64,000 nucleotides of DNA from Adineta steineri (Eukaryota > Rotifera > Eurotatoria > Adinetida > Adinetidae). The notes beneath the pieces are model-generated. The model searched no databases. It saw nothing but the letters and a program-made list of their open reading frames with translations, and was not told the origin of the DNA. Positions 13,411 through 24,465 of this stretch are shown here, piece after piece. The position numbers and the translations under genes are program-made. Position 1 is the stretch's first letter; every line of letters begins with the position of its first letter. Location: positions 21,713 through 85,712 of the forward strand of contig CAJNOI010000233.1 in the NCBI GenBank assembly GCA_905250115.1, given 5' to 3'.

Positions 13411-13418
13411 TATAAATA
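13411..13418 (+). promoter_or_regulatory. TATA-box candidate for the vWA/U-box gene
   Basis: TATAAATA 37 bp upstream of the ATG at 13455. The spacing would leave a very short 5' UTR. Plausible but unproven. Confidence 0.35.
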
Positions 13419-13454
13419 CATAAGTATGCATGCGAAAAAGAAAAAAAACGAAGT

Positions 13455-16400
13455 ATGTTACGTCGTACAAAACAAATGCTCGCAATGGATGCACGACAAA
13501 TGGCTAATTCCGATTCGTTTGTACCTGTACTTCTTTTAAGTGAAGAAGATGTGGAGCAATGTAGCCAAGAACAATTTCTTAAGATTATAGCTAATTTTGA
13601 TGAATTATGTGCTAATCGATCAATAGAAGAACGTCCTCAATATGTTGAACAAGTTTATCATCGAATGCTTAAAATTTTGTCACAAAAAACATTGATTCCT
13701 TTGGATCATATTATTGGTGTTATTAAACAATTTATTATATATTATCCATCAATGGCAATTTTAACACTTGATGAATTGAAAACGATTGGTATAGAAATGG
13801 AACGACGATCAATAATTATTCATTTTGATATGAGTGGATCAATGAGTGGATCTGGTTTTGCTCCACTTGTTCGTACAGTTACAAATTTCTGTTCTAATCT
13901 ACAAACACGAGGTATTAATATTTATGTTTCTTTATTTGGTGGAAATGTTCAAGAAAATGTACATAATGTTATCAATAATCGATTATTAACATTAGATGAA
14001 TTTATTAAAGGAAATCATCAACCAAATGGTGGAACTGCTTTTTGTCCATCATTTGAACGAACAAAACAATTTCCTTCTGCCTACGATGCTATCATTATAT
14101 CCGATGGAGAATTTACTGATGATATCTCTCGATTAACTTTTCAAGAACAATGTAAAACTGTTTTTTTTGTTGCACCACCATGGTCTCCAAAAGGCGTCGA
14201 ACAAAAACATGCAACAGCTATTTCATCGTGTGTACACGCCAATGTACCATATATTGGTATTGCATCAGAACAATATTCTCAACTTGATACAATTATTGAA
14301 GGATTTATACGTGATCATCATTCATTTGTTAATCTGATTGGTTATACTGCAGTTGGTAGTTATATTCTTCCATCACATATTCTTGCACCAACACAAATGG
14401 TTAGAGTTTTTAACGATTGTTCATCTCAAGGTGAACAAATTTTACAAATATTTATTAAAAAATTACTTGGTCTATTTCGATATCTTGAAGAAACCGCTAA
14501 ACTTAATTTTGAACGATGTTTACGGGGTATTGAATTTCAAAGTATTATGTCATTAATTACACCACTTACGAAAACATCTTACAGTCATTTAGAAACAAGT
14601 ATTTCATGCCAACAATTATATGGATATTTATCAAAAATTTTAAATACTTTTACAAATGAAAAACAAAAATTAATTCATCAATTAGCTGGTGATATCAAAA
14701 GTAAACAAGAAATAAATACATTTTGGGATAATGCAATGAGTTTCAGTGAGAGATCATTGATTATTGAAGATAATGAGAAAAAATATGGATCTTGTATTGG
14801 TTATTTAGATTTACAAGTAGATAATTTAACTTGTACTAGTGAAATATTATTAGATGCATTACAACAATTAAAAACAATTTATTCACCGGAAAATCTTGAT
14901 TATTTATCATTAATTCTTGATATTTTATCTTCATGTAAAATAAATCAACAATCAACACCTGGTCCAGAAAATTCACATATACCTATATGGAAAAAATCAG
15001 ATGGTACAATTGAACTTTTATCTATTCTACGAATGTTACCATCATGTCTTCAACAATTTCAATATTCTCAAAAAATTCCATTGGATAACGATTGGACATT
15101 ACAACCACTGGCAGCTAGTCGATTAGCATGGGTTATGGCTGCATCAGGTCGAATATTTCCAGATTTTATTACAAATGCACTACCAAGTTTAGTTGTACCA
15201 AATACAATTTTAACAGATTTGAATGTTGATGAAAATAGATCAGCATTTTGGATGAAAATCATACGTGAACTAGCTTCAAAATTAGATGTTCCACCAGAAA
15301 TTCTTCAAACAATTCATCAAATTCTTACTGTTCACAATCTCAAAGGTTTTCTATTACGATTAACCGATGGTTCTATTACGTACGAAAAACAAATTTATGA
15401 AAATGTTTCACCATTTATTGATACTGATGAACCAAATGCATGGTGTATTTTTGTTGATGAAAACGGAAATCGAGTAGATGCATCTACTGGTAAAACTATT
15501 GCACCTACAGCATTTGTTACAGATCCAGATACTGTTGCTCGATGGTATTCTACAAATTTTTTTATGCGTGGTGCTGTTGTTCGACCTCGATATTTAACTT
15601 TACTTGAACATCCTGATTTACCTGAAGGTACCATCGAACTTTATCAAACGAGTGGTAAAAAAGATGTTGATATTTTACGAGATCAATTGATCGAATTGAG
15701 TAAAGGTTCTCTTTCATCCGATCAAATTAATGCTCATATTTATACAATTCGTGATCGATTAAAATCTATTCCATGTATAGTCTGGGGATCCAATAATAAA
15801 ATAACTGAAACTATAATTATGGCTAAAACAGCTTGTCAAGGTGCTTCATTACCAACTGAAAAAGTAGTAATAAATATTCCGCGAAGTATTATTATTGATT
15901 ATTTGACAGCACATTGTAATGATGCATTTATTGCCGGAGCATTACGTGCATTTAGTGAATATTCACGAGTAGCTAAAGAACAAGCATTAGCTGGTATTAG
16001 TGAAGTTGATTATGTTATTGAATGTGGACAAAAAACAACAGTAATACCTAATTACGAAACGATGCGTTTTATTCATTTTGATAAACCTGGTGTTCGAGAA
16101 TATTTAGAAAACTTACAGAAAAAATTCATACGATCATTACGATCAGTCCTTACACCACCACAATTTTCTAGCTTATCAACATTATTTAAACAAATAGAAT
16201 CAACAAAATCAACAGATGAAATTGTAAGTATAGCCGATCTAGAATTAATTCCAACACAGGCAGTTACTACAAGCTCTAAACAAACTTCATCCCGAACAAT
16301 ACTCGATCAAAATTTCTTTACTTGTCCAATTACACTCGATATTATGGATAATCCAGCAGCATTAGCACCATGTGGACATATGTTTGAGATGGACGCAATA

Positions 16401-16523
16401 GTTGCTTATTTGAATACAGCTGGTAATACATGTCCAATTTGTAGAAGTGCTGTTACTAATGTTTCACCAAATCATACCTTTAAAAATGTTATCGAAGCAT
16501 GGGTAGCTCAACAAACAATATAA
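13455..16523 (+). CDS. vWA domain / U-box protein (putative E3 ubiquitin ligase)
   Basis: A single 1022-aa exon, unusual among intron-rich neighbours. The von Willebrand A domain spans about residues 117-300 with a complete metal-ion (MIDAS) site: D125-x-S127-x-S129 in FDMSGSMSGSG, T194 in NGGTAF and D217 in IISDGEF. The long middle part (300-940) is helical in appearance with no family I recognise. The C-terminus (about 955-1020) is a U-box/RING-like fold: FFTCPITLDIMDNPAALAPC, GHMFEMDAIVAYL and CPICRSAV. The first C-x-x-C is C-P-I-T, so one zinc ligand is absent, which favours a U-box over a RING. A U-box recruits E2-ubiquitin, and the vWA domain could hold the substrate. An ATG eight codons in is an alternative start; the first ATG follows a TATA-like box. 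Substrate and pathway unknown. Confidence 0.9.
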   Translation: MLRRTKQMLAMDARQMANSDSFVPVLLLSEEDVEQCSQEQFLKIIANFDELCANRSIEERPQYVEQVYHRMLKILSQKTLIPLDHIIGVIKQFIIYYPSMAILTLDELKTIGIEMERRSIIIHFDMSGSMSGSGFAPLVRTVTNFCSNLQTRGINIYVSLFGGNVQENVHNVINNRLLTLDEFIKGNHQPNGGTAFCPSFERTKQFPSAYDAIIISDGEFTDDISRLTFQEQCKTVFFVAPPWSPKGVEQKHATAISSCVHANVPYIGIASEQYSQLDTIIEGFIRDHHSFVNLIGYTAVGSYILPSHILAPTQMVRVFNDCSSQGEQILQIFIKKLLGLFRYLEETAKLNFERCLRGIEFQSIMSLITPLTKTSYSHLETSISCQQLYGYLSKILNTFTNEKQKLIHQLAGDIKSKQEINTFWDNAMSFSERSLIIEDNEKKYGSCIGYLDLQVDNLTCTSEILLDALQQLKTIYSPENLDYLSLILDILSSCKINQQSTPGPENSHIPIWKKSDGTIELLSILRMLPSCLQQFQYSQKIPLDNDWTLQPLAASRLAWVMAASGRIFPDFITNALPSLVVPNTILTDLNVDENRSAFWMKIIRELASKLDVPPEILQTIHQILTVHNLKGFLLRLTDGSITYEKQIYENVSPFIDTDEPNAWCIFVDENGNRVDASTGKTIAPTAFVTDPDTVARWYSTNFFMRGAVVRPRYLTLLEHPDLPEGTIELYQTSGKKDVDILRDQLIELSKGSLSSDQINAHIYTIRDRLKSIPCIVWGSNNKITETIIMAKTACQGASLPTEKVVINIPRSIIIDYLTAHCNDAFIAGALRAFSEYSRVAKEQALAGISEVDYVIECGQKTTVIPNYETMRFIHFDKPGVREYLENLQKKFIRSLRSVLTPPQFSSLSTLFKQIESTKSTDEIVSIADLELIPTQAVTTSSKQTSSRTILDQNFFTCPITLDIMDNPAALAPCGHMFEMDAIVAYLNTAGNTCPICRSAVTNVSPNHTFKNVIEAWVAQQTI

Positions 16524-16735
16524 ACATTTTATTTATTTAATCATAATTATTTTTTAATAAAAAGTCATCGAAAATATTTGTGTATTCATTCTAACTGATA
16601 AATCTTGTTAAAATAAAAACAGTTATCTACCTATTATAAATTCTGTGAATTTATTTGATAAGAACAAACAAACAATAAGCGAGCATTTCATGCTGGATTA
16701 AAATATTTAGAATAATAGTTTTATTTTTTATTGTC

Positions 16736-16951
16736 CTATTCATGTGATTTTCCACTATGTTCAGCAGTACAACCAGGATGATCACAACTACCTCGTCGAT
16801 GATTATTTGATAGAATAGTTGGTGGTGATGTTTCATGTGTACTTGGATGCATACCAACTGTATTTGTTATTGAATTCATACCTGCTGGTGATGCTTCAGT
16901 AGCTAATTTTCCACTTGAAAATTCAGTATTTTGATCCGATGAAGACGACAT
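16736..16951 (-). CDS. Small hydrophilic protein with Cys/His tail
   Basis: A single-exon frame of 71 aa read from the ATG at 16951 (MSSSSDQNTEFSSGKLATEA). The open frame continues upstream to 17083, but that part is Leu/Phe/Ser-rich and looks like 5' UTR. The body is rich in S, T, N and P; the C-terminus NNHRRGSCDHPGCTAEHSG contains Cys-x4-Cys with several His and could bind a metal. It is convergent with the vWA/U-box gene (212-bp gap). I do not recognise a family. Codon use and the clean hydrophilic composition suggest a real gene, but at this length chance cannot be excluded. Confidence 0.55.
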   Translation of the reverse strand: MSSSSDQNTEFSSGKLATEASPAGMNSITNTVGMHPSTHETSPPTILSNNHRRGSCDHPGCTAEHSGKSHE

Positions 16952-17449
16952 TTTGGTTTTAGTAGGTAGTTGAAAAAACAATGATACGTTGGTAAACACT
17001 CTGAATGATAAAGACAAACTATATGAAAGAGAAAGAAAAAGACAATTATATTTCTTTCTTAGAACACTGAATGAATCATTCATATATATAGAAGAACAAC
17101 ATGATTGTGTATGGAAATTATTAATACATTAATGGATTACATCGACCTCCTCTCTTTCTAGAAAATTTCCTAGTGGTTAGAAATTATATTAGAATACGTT
17201 ATGTAAATATATATTCATTGGTGACACATATATTCTATAAATAGAATTTTTCTTAAAATAAATAATAAAAAATTATGTAACATTCTAATATTTATATGTG
17301 AATTATTGCTAGAATAGAGTATACAACGTTTAACTGAGACATACAAAGTGCTTAGTATATTGAATATATGTATATAGCAAATCGCCCAATTTAAAGCAAG
17401 AAAAATAAAATATCGAATTATAGTCCGCTTTCTAAAATAAATAGTTCAA
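16952..17449. other. Intergenic
   Basis: Holds the 5' flank of the small Cys/His protein gene, with TATATATA at 17083-17090 (minus strand) as a possible TATA element, and the 3' flank of the AIM24-family gene. Nothing else recognised. Confidence 0.45.
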
Positions 17450-18298
17450 TTAACTGCTCGATGTTTGTACATGACTTTGTATCCATTCTGATAAGGCTTC
17501 TGGATTTCTTGTCTAAAAATAATAGCAATAATATTTTTATTTATGTTGAAGAAAAATAATTTTTATTTTTTGTATTTACTTGAATATAAACTATTCCAGG
17601 ACCAGTAAATCGACAAACAAGTCCTTCACCTGCATGCATTCCACTAATTAATCCACCACCAGTTCTTTCAATAGCATATGAACAGGTCCATGCAACTAAA
17701 TGTCCATTATCAACAATCCATTGTTCACCTTGTCTTAATTGACGTTGTATAATTGCACCAAGTGATGTAACAAAAACGATTCCAACGCCTGATAAACGGT
17801 GAACAAAGAGACCTTCACCAGAAAATAATGCTTTACCCAATCCTTGAGATTTCGTATCTTTAACAACACCATGAGTCATAGCTAAATAACCTCCTTTGCC
17901 TACATTCCATTGAGTTTGACCATCTAAATGAATAGGAACAATATCACCCCTATAATGTAAAATAATTAGTTACACATTATTGTTTTTGTATAAATATAAA
18001 AATCTTACCAAATAGGTGGTGCAAGTAATACTTCTCCAGGACCAGTAAATGTTGATTGAGCCATATCTCCACCAGTAAACATTTTTTTAAATGAAAATTT
18101 AAATTTTCCTTTAAGTGTTATTTCTGGACTCATAGCGACCATTGCTCCAGGTTGTGCATAAAATGGAGCATTCGGTTGTAATGTTACCGAAAGAAGTGCG
18201 TTTGTGTCACGATGATCTATTTTATAATAACCACCATTAAATTGACCTACTGTATCAGCTAAACTATTCTGAATCGATGGTTGTGCTGCTACTGCCAT
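17450..18298 (-). CDS. AIM24 / TIGR00266-family protein
   Basis: Three exons (18009-18298, 17580-17949, 17450-17512) join to 240 aa. The protein is built of the Gly-rich beta-strand repeats of the AIM24 family (DUF124): YAQPGAMVAMSPEITLKGKF, FTGPGEVLLAPP, LFSGEGLFVHRLSGVGIVFV, HAGEGLVCRFTGPGIVYIQT, then a short C-terminal segment RNPEALSEWIQSHV. The family forms a barrel-like trimeric fold. Yeast Aim24 works in mitochondrial cristae organisation; bacterial members have no settled role. No signal peptide or mitochondrial presequence is obvious (start MAVAAQPSIQNS), so this protein may be cytosolic. Full length for the short TIGR00266 type. The exact role here is unknown. Confidence 0.85.
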
Positions 18299-20352
18299 TT
18301 ATTCGTAAACGTTTGTAATTCTGAGTATCTTTTAATTTTTTGTCTATGAAATACGAAAAAAACGATACACAACTTAATCTTTTAGTGTATACTGAAAAGA
18401 AAAAAGTAATGAGTCAACTATGCAGACGGAAAAAAACAAAATATACAAAGAAAAAATCTTCCTCATGCAACGGCATAGAAATCAAATAGAAAGAACGGAA
18501 AGAAAAAAAAAGAATATATATAGGCCAACAGTTGTGTCGTTGCTGATTAAAATAGAGCGACAGAGAAACAATATACTTATATAAAGTTTTTTTCTTACTA
18601 CCAATAATAATTGAAAGTATATATAATATGTAAAAATCTTACTTATACTTGTAATAAAAAGTATCGAACATTTACTTAAATAGTTAATAAATATTTACTT
18701 CTCGAATGTATAAGAATAATCTTCGAAAAGTAATTCCATTTATTTCACGATTATTTTTCTAAATATTTTATGAAGAATATATCTATCGCTTTTGTACGTG
18801 TCTGTACATTCGTATACATGAAAGATAAATATAGAAAATGAAATGGGATCTTTCCCATTGATGTAAATAGTATATGATGACTATTGTCTTAACATAATAA
18901 ACTAAAAAAATAGTAGCAGAAATTCAATTATGCAATTGTATCAAGTTCAAGCTTTGCATAACGTACCGTAAAATAGTAATAGTAAATAGTCGGAAAACTA
19001 TACTAATTCAAGAGAGTTTAATAGATTTTTCATATACGTATTTATTATACATTGAATACGACGATTGAACATATCAATTTTGTATTTATTAGTGCAAAAC
19101 ACTTGATTTTCTATTGTGAAACTATTTTGTAGAAAGTCAACATCGATTACATGTCGCCAATTTTAAAAAGTAATTAAAATCCTACCATTTATAATCCTTT
19201 ACTAACATCTCAAAAATCACGTTCAGCAGTTTTCGTCTCAATCAATCATCTATGTAATATTTACTTGAGAATTACTTAAGATTACATCAAATAACATTTC
19301 ATATAGACATTGATGACAGATATACTTCATTCAAAGCACATAAGATATTAAGAATTGGTTCTTTTTAGAGATAAAAGATATAATTTAGTTTCTAAATCAA
19401 TTAAAATAATTGCTATTAATACAGTCATACTCTCACTAGTATATTAAATAGCAATATAGAAAAAATTGTTAACATGTTAGAAGCTGTTTCGGATGTTCAC
19501 ACAATAAAAATATACTTTTTTCCATAACATAATGAGAAATTTCAATCAATTATAATCAATGAATTTATACAGTTAATATTATCATCGATTAGACACCTTA
19601 GTGTTATTCAGTATCAAATAAAAGTAATCGTATTTATATTGATTTTATCATTAAGCAAAAAAAACTGTCTTATACAATATTTCATCAACAAATGATTTTA
19701 TCGCGCCTTTATATTCTTGCAGAGACAGAACGATTATTTTTTGGTTTATACAGAAAACAATACGTAAAAACAGGCCGACCTTCTAAGAAATAGAGTAAAA
19801 TATATATTTCATAAATTATAACAATAAATAATCAATTGTATGTTTAATTTACCTCCTTTTCAAAATGATATCGATAAAATAAAATAAGAATTCAATAGTA
19901 ATAATATCAACTGTTATACAAATATCATGAAAAACACGTTTTATTTGTATTTAATTATTTTCTAATGAATGTATTGAATTTTTCTTTTTATTTTCGATTT
20001 ATATAATAAAAACAGAACTATTTCTATCATTCTGTATTTTTCTTTCTATCACATGTTTCTGTTCTCATATCCGTAGTATAATTACCTTTTTTTTACATAA
20101 AAAAAATAATTACTTGTTCTGTAGATCGACTATTTGAGATGATATTGAACTTTTAGATAGAAATCAATAAAATTTATTTAAAAAGAAATTAAAAAATCAA
20201 TATAATATAAAATAAAAATAAAATATAACTACAAACAATCGTTCAAAACAAAATTTACTAATTTTAAATCTCTTCTAACATATAATTATATTTGCTCTTG
20301 AAATAGTTTGTATAATTTCTCAGAGCAATAAAGTCTTTGTGTAGTTATGATT
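18299..20352. other. Intergenic; right part belongs to the Ly6 array repeat
   Basis: AT-rich with no gene from 18.3 to about 19.6 kb. From about 19600 the sequence (TCATTAAGCAAAAAAAACTG and the following few hundred bases) matches the gene-distal part of the other array units, for example from about 23100, 26400, 30700 and 37040. This marks the left end of the tandem array. Confidence 0.6.
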
Positions 20353-20878
20353 TTATATAGTAAATACATTCTTGATAACAATGAATACACTAATAGCAGA
20401 AATAAGAAGAAAATATTGATGTTGAATCGATGAAACACCATTACATAAATCTGTATTACAACAACAAGCTAATGCAAAAGTACCATTTTCTGTAGCCGAA
20501 TAACAACCAGTACCATTATTTGGACAGTTACTTGGATCAACAGGGCCTCGAACATATTGATTACCTAGTTGTATTTTCTGTCAAGAAAATAAAATCTTTT
20601 TTTTAAAAGTGATTTGATAAAAATAAAAATTACATACTGCACAGAGTTGTGAGCCATTTGTCGCAAGAGTAAACGTAGTAGTATTCAGATTTGTTTTATC
20701 GAATGTTTGACCACAACCAGGACTTGTTGCACTAAGGCATGCATAACAATTGATCGCATCAGTTGAGTAAAAACTTAATATAACTTAATAAAAGAAAATT
20801 TTCTTTTTTTTATAAAAACGTCTTTATTCATAACTTACCTAAGAAGAGAACTGCGATACCTGTAGCTAATCGTTGCAT
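20353..20878 (-). CDS. Ly6/uPAR-like three-finger GPI-anchored protein, array gene A
   Basis: Three exons (20839-20878, 20638-20783, 20353-20577) give 136 aa. Signal peptide MQRLATGIAVLFLVILSFYS is completed across intron 1. The mature part starts DAINCYAC and ends ACCCNTDLCNG, the signature ends of a Ly6/uPAR three-finger domain with ten cysteines. The last about 25 residues are hydrophobic (YFLLISAISVFIVIKNVFTI) with no following charge, as expected for a GPI-attachment signal. Several N-x-T/S sites are present. It should be an extracellular surface protein. Three-finger proteins act as receptor modulators, adhesion factors or toxin-like ligands; no partner can be named. The acceptor of intron 1 was chosen because it gives an unbroken hydrophobic signal peptide. 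Confidence 0.88.
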
Positions 20879-20912
20879 GATAAATCGAAATAGGTAAAAA
20901 AGTAAATTTTAT

Positions 20913-20950
20913 TGATCAATACTTGCTCTTTATATACTATTTGATTCTAC
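20913..20950 (-). promoter_or_regulatory. Conserved core promoter block, gene A
   Basis: On plus the block starts GATCAATACTTGCTC, then TTTATATACTATTTGATTC. It lies 35-70 bp upstream of the ATG and recurs at the same place in all six units. The TATATA in it is a likely TATA element. Confidence 0.55.
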
Positions 20951-22726
20951 GACACCGTCAATAAGGGAAGTGAGAAATATTTTTCTTCGCTTCACTGATT
21001 TATTCTAACAGCAAGCTATGGTATATTTCTACTGCGTAGACATTCAGATTAAAAACTTGATTAGTCATATTGAATAAATAAATACGCAAAACATTTTCGT
21101 TGATATCTACCTCTTCAATAGTTCTGTTTATGTGATTCATTTGTTTTCAAGTAAAATGTGTCACGTTTCAGAGATTTTTCGTATAAAAACAAAATACCAA
21201 CCGAACAGAAGAAATAAAGAGGTGAAAAAATAGATCAATGCGACGTATCGACTCTCAACCTTGAATAACATATAGTCAAATGCATTATGCATACGTTTTT
21301 TTCTTTACTATTATATTACAACTTTTATATGCAGTTGTATTTTCTTTTCTACACCAAACTTTTCATAGATCTTGCAAAACAAACAATATATGTAACACGT
21401 GGTATTCGTGAGTTGATAGTTTTATCTTTCTTCAACAGAGGAATACAAATCAGAATTCGTTTGAGAACAATTTTAAACAATGTTACAAAATTTTATAAGA
21501 TATCAACATCAAAGAAAACTTCTAAATCTAATAGCATACATATATTTGATATGATTAAATCTCTATTAGAATATTCATATTTTTAATCTCAAATAAATTA
21601 CAAATATTTAATCTATACATAAACAAATAAAGGAGTATCACTTTCATATGAATAGAACGGATTATTTCAGAAATAAAAACAAAGCTTTATAGAAAAGTCG
21701 TTCAATTATTCATTATCTTGTTTAAACTAAAATCAACTCACATTCTCTTAGTAGATAGACAAAACAATAGAAAGTTTATAAGTTTTATTACAATAATAAC
21801 ATTTTCATGGAGCTTGTCAGTAAAGATTTCATGACTTAAATATTCTGCATATACTTCAAAAACATATCTGATGTTATTAGAATAAGATGATGATATTTCT
21901 TTGACATATTTATTGTCAAATAAATATGATGTCAACCACTACCGATTAAAATATAAACAAATGATTATATCATAAAACGCACAAGATTAGTTATGAGTAA
22001 CTAGGTGATAAGAAATAAACTATGCTGCGTTTTTTTGTCTGATATTAAAACTTTCCTAAATATTTTATTTTGTACAAAACATATAAATTCATACTACAGT
22101 TAAATATAAAAAATATGTGTGAAATATTTCATAGATAATTTTCAATTAGTATCTAAATCAATAGAAAGAGAAAAACGATATTGAGGTGCACAAAGAAAAC
22201 TGTATCTGACAGTACGAACATACATTTAAAATTCATCACATACTAAATCAGCAAAATACTAACAAAAATTATAAAAATACTTCAGTCTTGTACATCATAT
22301 CCAAAATTCGAAATATTCTAACTGTGAATTTTTAAGCTAATCAGTCGAAAGAATCTTCTTTTTGTGCATTGGTGTAGTATTATATTTTCAAGATTTGTTC
22401 CTTTTTTCTTTCAGATAATAATTAGAAATTATCTATATCTACAGAATATATATTACATGTAGAATAACTCAGGTGATCTTTCTCTTGCACGATAAATGAC
22501 AATATTTAAGAATGGGAATTATTTGCATTATTCGCGTATCAAATAAAATTATAAGAAAAGTTTTATGACCAATCAAAAAATTAGACTATCTGATGTAATA
22601 TTTTAATTTGTTATTGTTTAGTTGTTTATTACTCATTCTGGGTATTCATCTTATTGTATTTATAAAGACTAAAAGTACTATTTTATACAAAATAGATGTA
22701 GTACAAGTACTCATTAGTTTACTGAG

Positions 22727-22769
22727 GGTGTGGGTGTATAGATAACTGATTTACACCGACACCCACACC
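22727..22769. repeat. G-rich hairpin in array unit A-B
   Basis: GGTGTGGGTGT and its perfect reverse complement ACACCCACACC form an 11-bp stem around a 21-bp loop containing ATAACTGATT. Counterparts with decayed stems lie at 26003, 29783 and 36664. Confidence 0.8.
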
Positions 22770-23866
22770 ACATTAGTAGATGTATCTTTAAATAACATCC
22801 ATTATTAGAACTTTTCCTTTTTGTTCTAAATGAAAATAAATTTCAATCAGTTATCATATTTATACTAGAAAATTATTTTCAATTGTTGTTTATATGCAAA
22901 AACGTTACTGTCAAACTATGGTCTATTGTTTTAATATCAATATAATTTTAATATATGTAAAAAATAGCATTTATTTTTATTTTTATTTATTTTTAATACT
23001 ATTAGAATTGTGTCATTTATTTGCTACTAAAAATTGTTTGATTGATTTTTATTGTAATGAATGATCGAACAAAAAATAATCTTATTTTTTATTTATTTTG
23101 TCATTAAGCAAAAAAAACTGTCTCATATAATATTTGATCAAATCCTACAATATACGACAATCATATATTTTATTCTATTCATCAACAAATGATTTCGTCA
23201 CACCTGTATATTCTTGCATAGGTAAAACAATTATTTTTTGATTTATGCGTAAACAATAGGTAAAAACAGGCTGACCTTCTAAGAAATAGAGTAAAATATT
23301 TATTTGCTAAATTATAATAATAAACAATCAATTGTATATTTAAATTTACCTTCTTTTTAAAATGATATCGATAAAATAAACTTAGATTCGCCAGTAATAA
23401 TATCAACTGTTATACAAATATCATTAAAAACAGATTTTATATTTGTATTTAATTATTTCCTAATGAATATATTGAACTTTTCTTTTTCTTTTGGATTTAA
23501 ATATAAAAACAAATCAATCCTATTATTTTCTTTTTTCTTTTTGTCACATGTTTCTGTTCTCCTATCCATAGTCCTATTGTTTTCTTATATACTTACCATA
23601 TCTTTTCTTTACATAAAAAAATAAGTAGTTGTTCTATAGATAGACTATTTGAAACGATATTTAATTTTTAGAAAAAAATTAATAAAATTTATTTTAAAAA
23701 TAAAGTAAAATATTAATATAATATAAAATGAAAATAAAACACAACTACAAATAATCGTTGAAATAATTTTACTAATTTTAAGGGCCTTCTACGATAGAAT
23801 TATAGATGCACTTAAAATAGTTTATATAACTACTCAGAAGAATAAAGACATCGTGTAATTAAGTTT

Positions 23867-24393
23867 TTATATAATAAATACATTCTTGATAACAATGAAT
23901 ACACTAATAGCAGAAATAAGAAGAAAATATTGATGTTGAATCGATGAAACACCATTACATAAGTTTGTATTACAACAACAAGCATATTCTGTGACATTGT
24001 TATCGTCTACATTCGTAAAACAACCATTATCACCATTCTTGCACATACTTACGTCAAGAGGCCCTCGACCGTATATATTGCCTTGTTGAACTGTCTGTAG
24101 AGAAAATAAAACCTTTTTTAATACTAATCTCATAAAAAGAAATATTACATACACTGCAACGCTGGGTTCCGTTGACCGCAATAGTATATACAGTACTATT
24201 CATCTTTGTTAAATCGAGTTTCGAACCACAACCAGGACTTACGTCACTAGTGCACAAATAGCAATTGTAAGCATCAGTTGAGTAAAAACTTAATATAACT
24301 TAATAAAAGAAAAATTTCTTTTTTTTATAAAAACATCTTTATTCATAACTTACCCAATAAGATAATTGTAATACCTGTAGCTAATCGTTGCAT
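23867..24393 (-). CDS. Ly6/uPAR-like three-finger GPI-anchored protein, array gene B
   Basis: Exons 24354-24393, 24153-24298 and 23867-24094 give 137 aa. Signal peptide MQRLATGITIILLVILSFYS; mature domain from DAYNCYLC to ACCCNTNLCNG; GPI-type hydrophobic tail YFLLISAISVFIVIKNVFII, nearly identical to gene A. The fingers differ strongly from A (SDVSPGCGSKLDLTKMNSTV and KNGDNGCFTNVDDNNVTEY), although exon 1, intron 1 and about 500 bp upstream are almost the same in both. All ten cysteines are kept. Intact and probably functional. Confidence 0.88.
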
Positions 24394-24428
24394 GATAAAT
24401 CGAAATAGGTAAAAAAATAAATTTTATT

Positions 24429-24465
24429 GATCAATACTTGCTCTTTATATAGTATTTGATTCTAG
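24429..24465 (-). promoter_or_regulatory. Conserved core promoter block, gene B
   Basis: Same block as upstream of gene A (GATCAATACTTGCTC, then TTTATATAGTATTTGATTC), at the same distance from the ATG. Confidence 0.55.

Noticed and set aside
16952-17083. N-terminal extension of the small Cys/His protein
   Set aside because: Leu/Ser/Phe-rich, unlike the rest of the product, and near a TATA-like element; more likely 5' UTR.
21287-21586. 99-codon frame upstream of Ly6 gene A, with decayed counterparts near 24820, 28550, 32570, 35510 and 38740
   Set aside because: The sequence is duplicated as part of the array flank, but the frame is not preserved in the other units and the translation is low-complexity, so it is non-coding.
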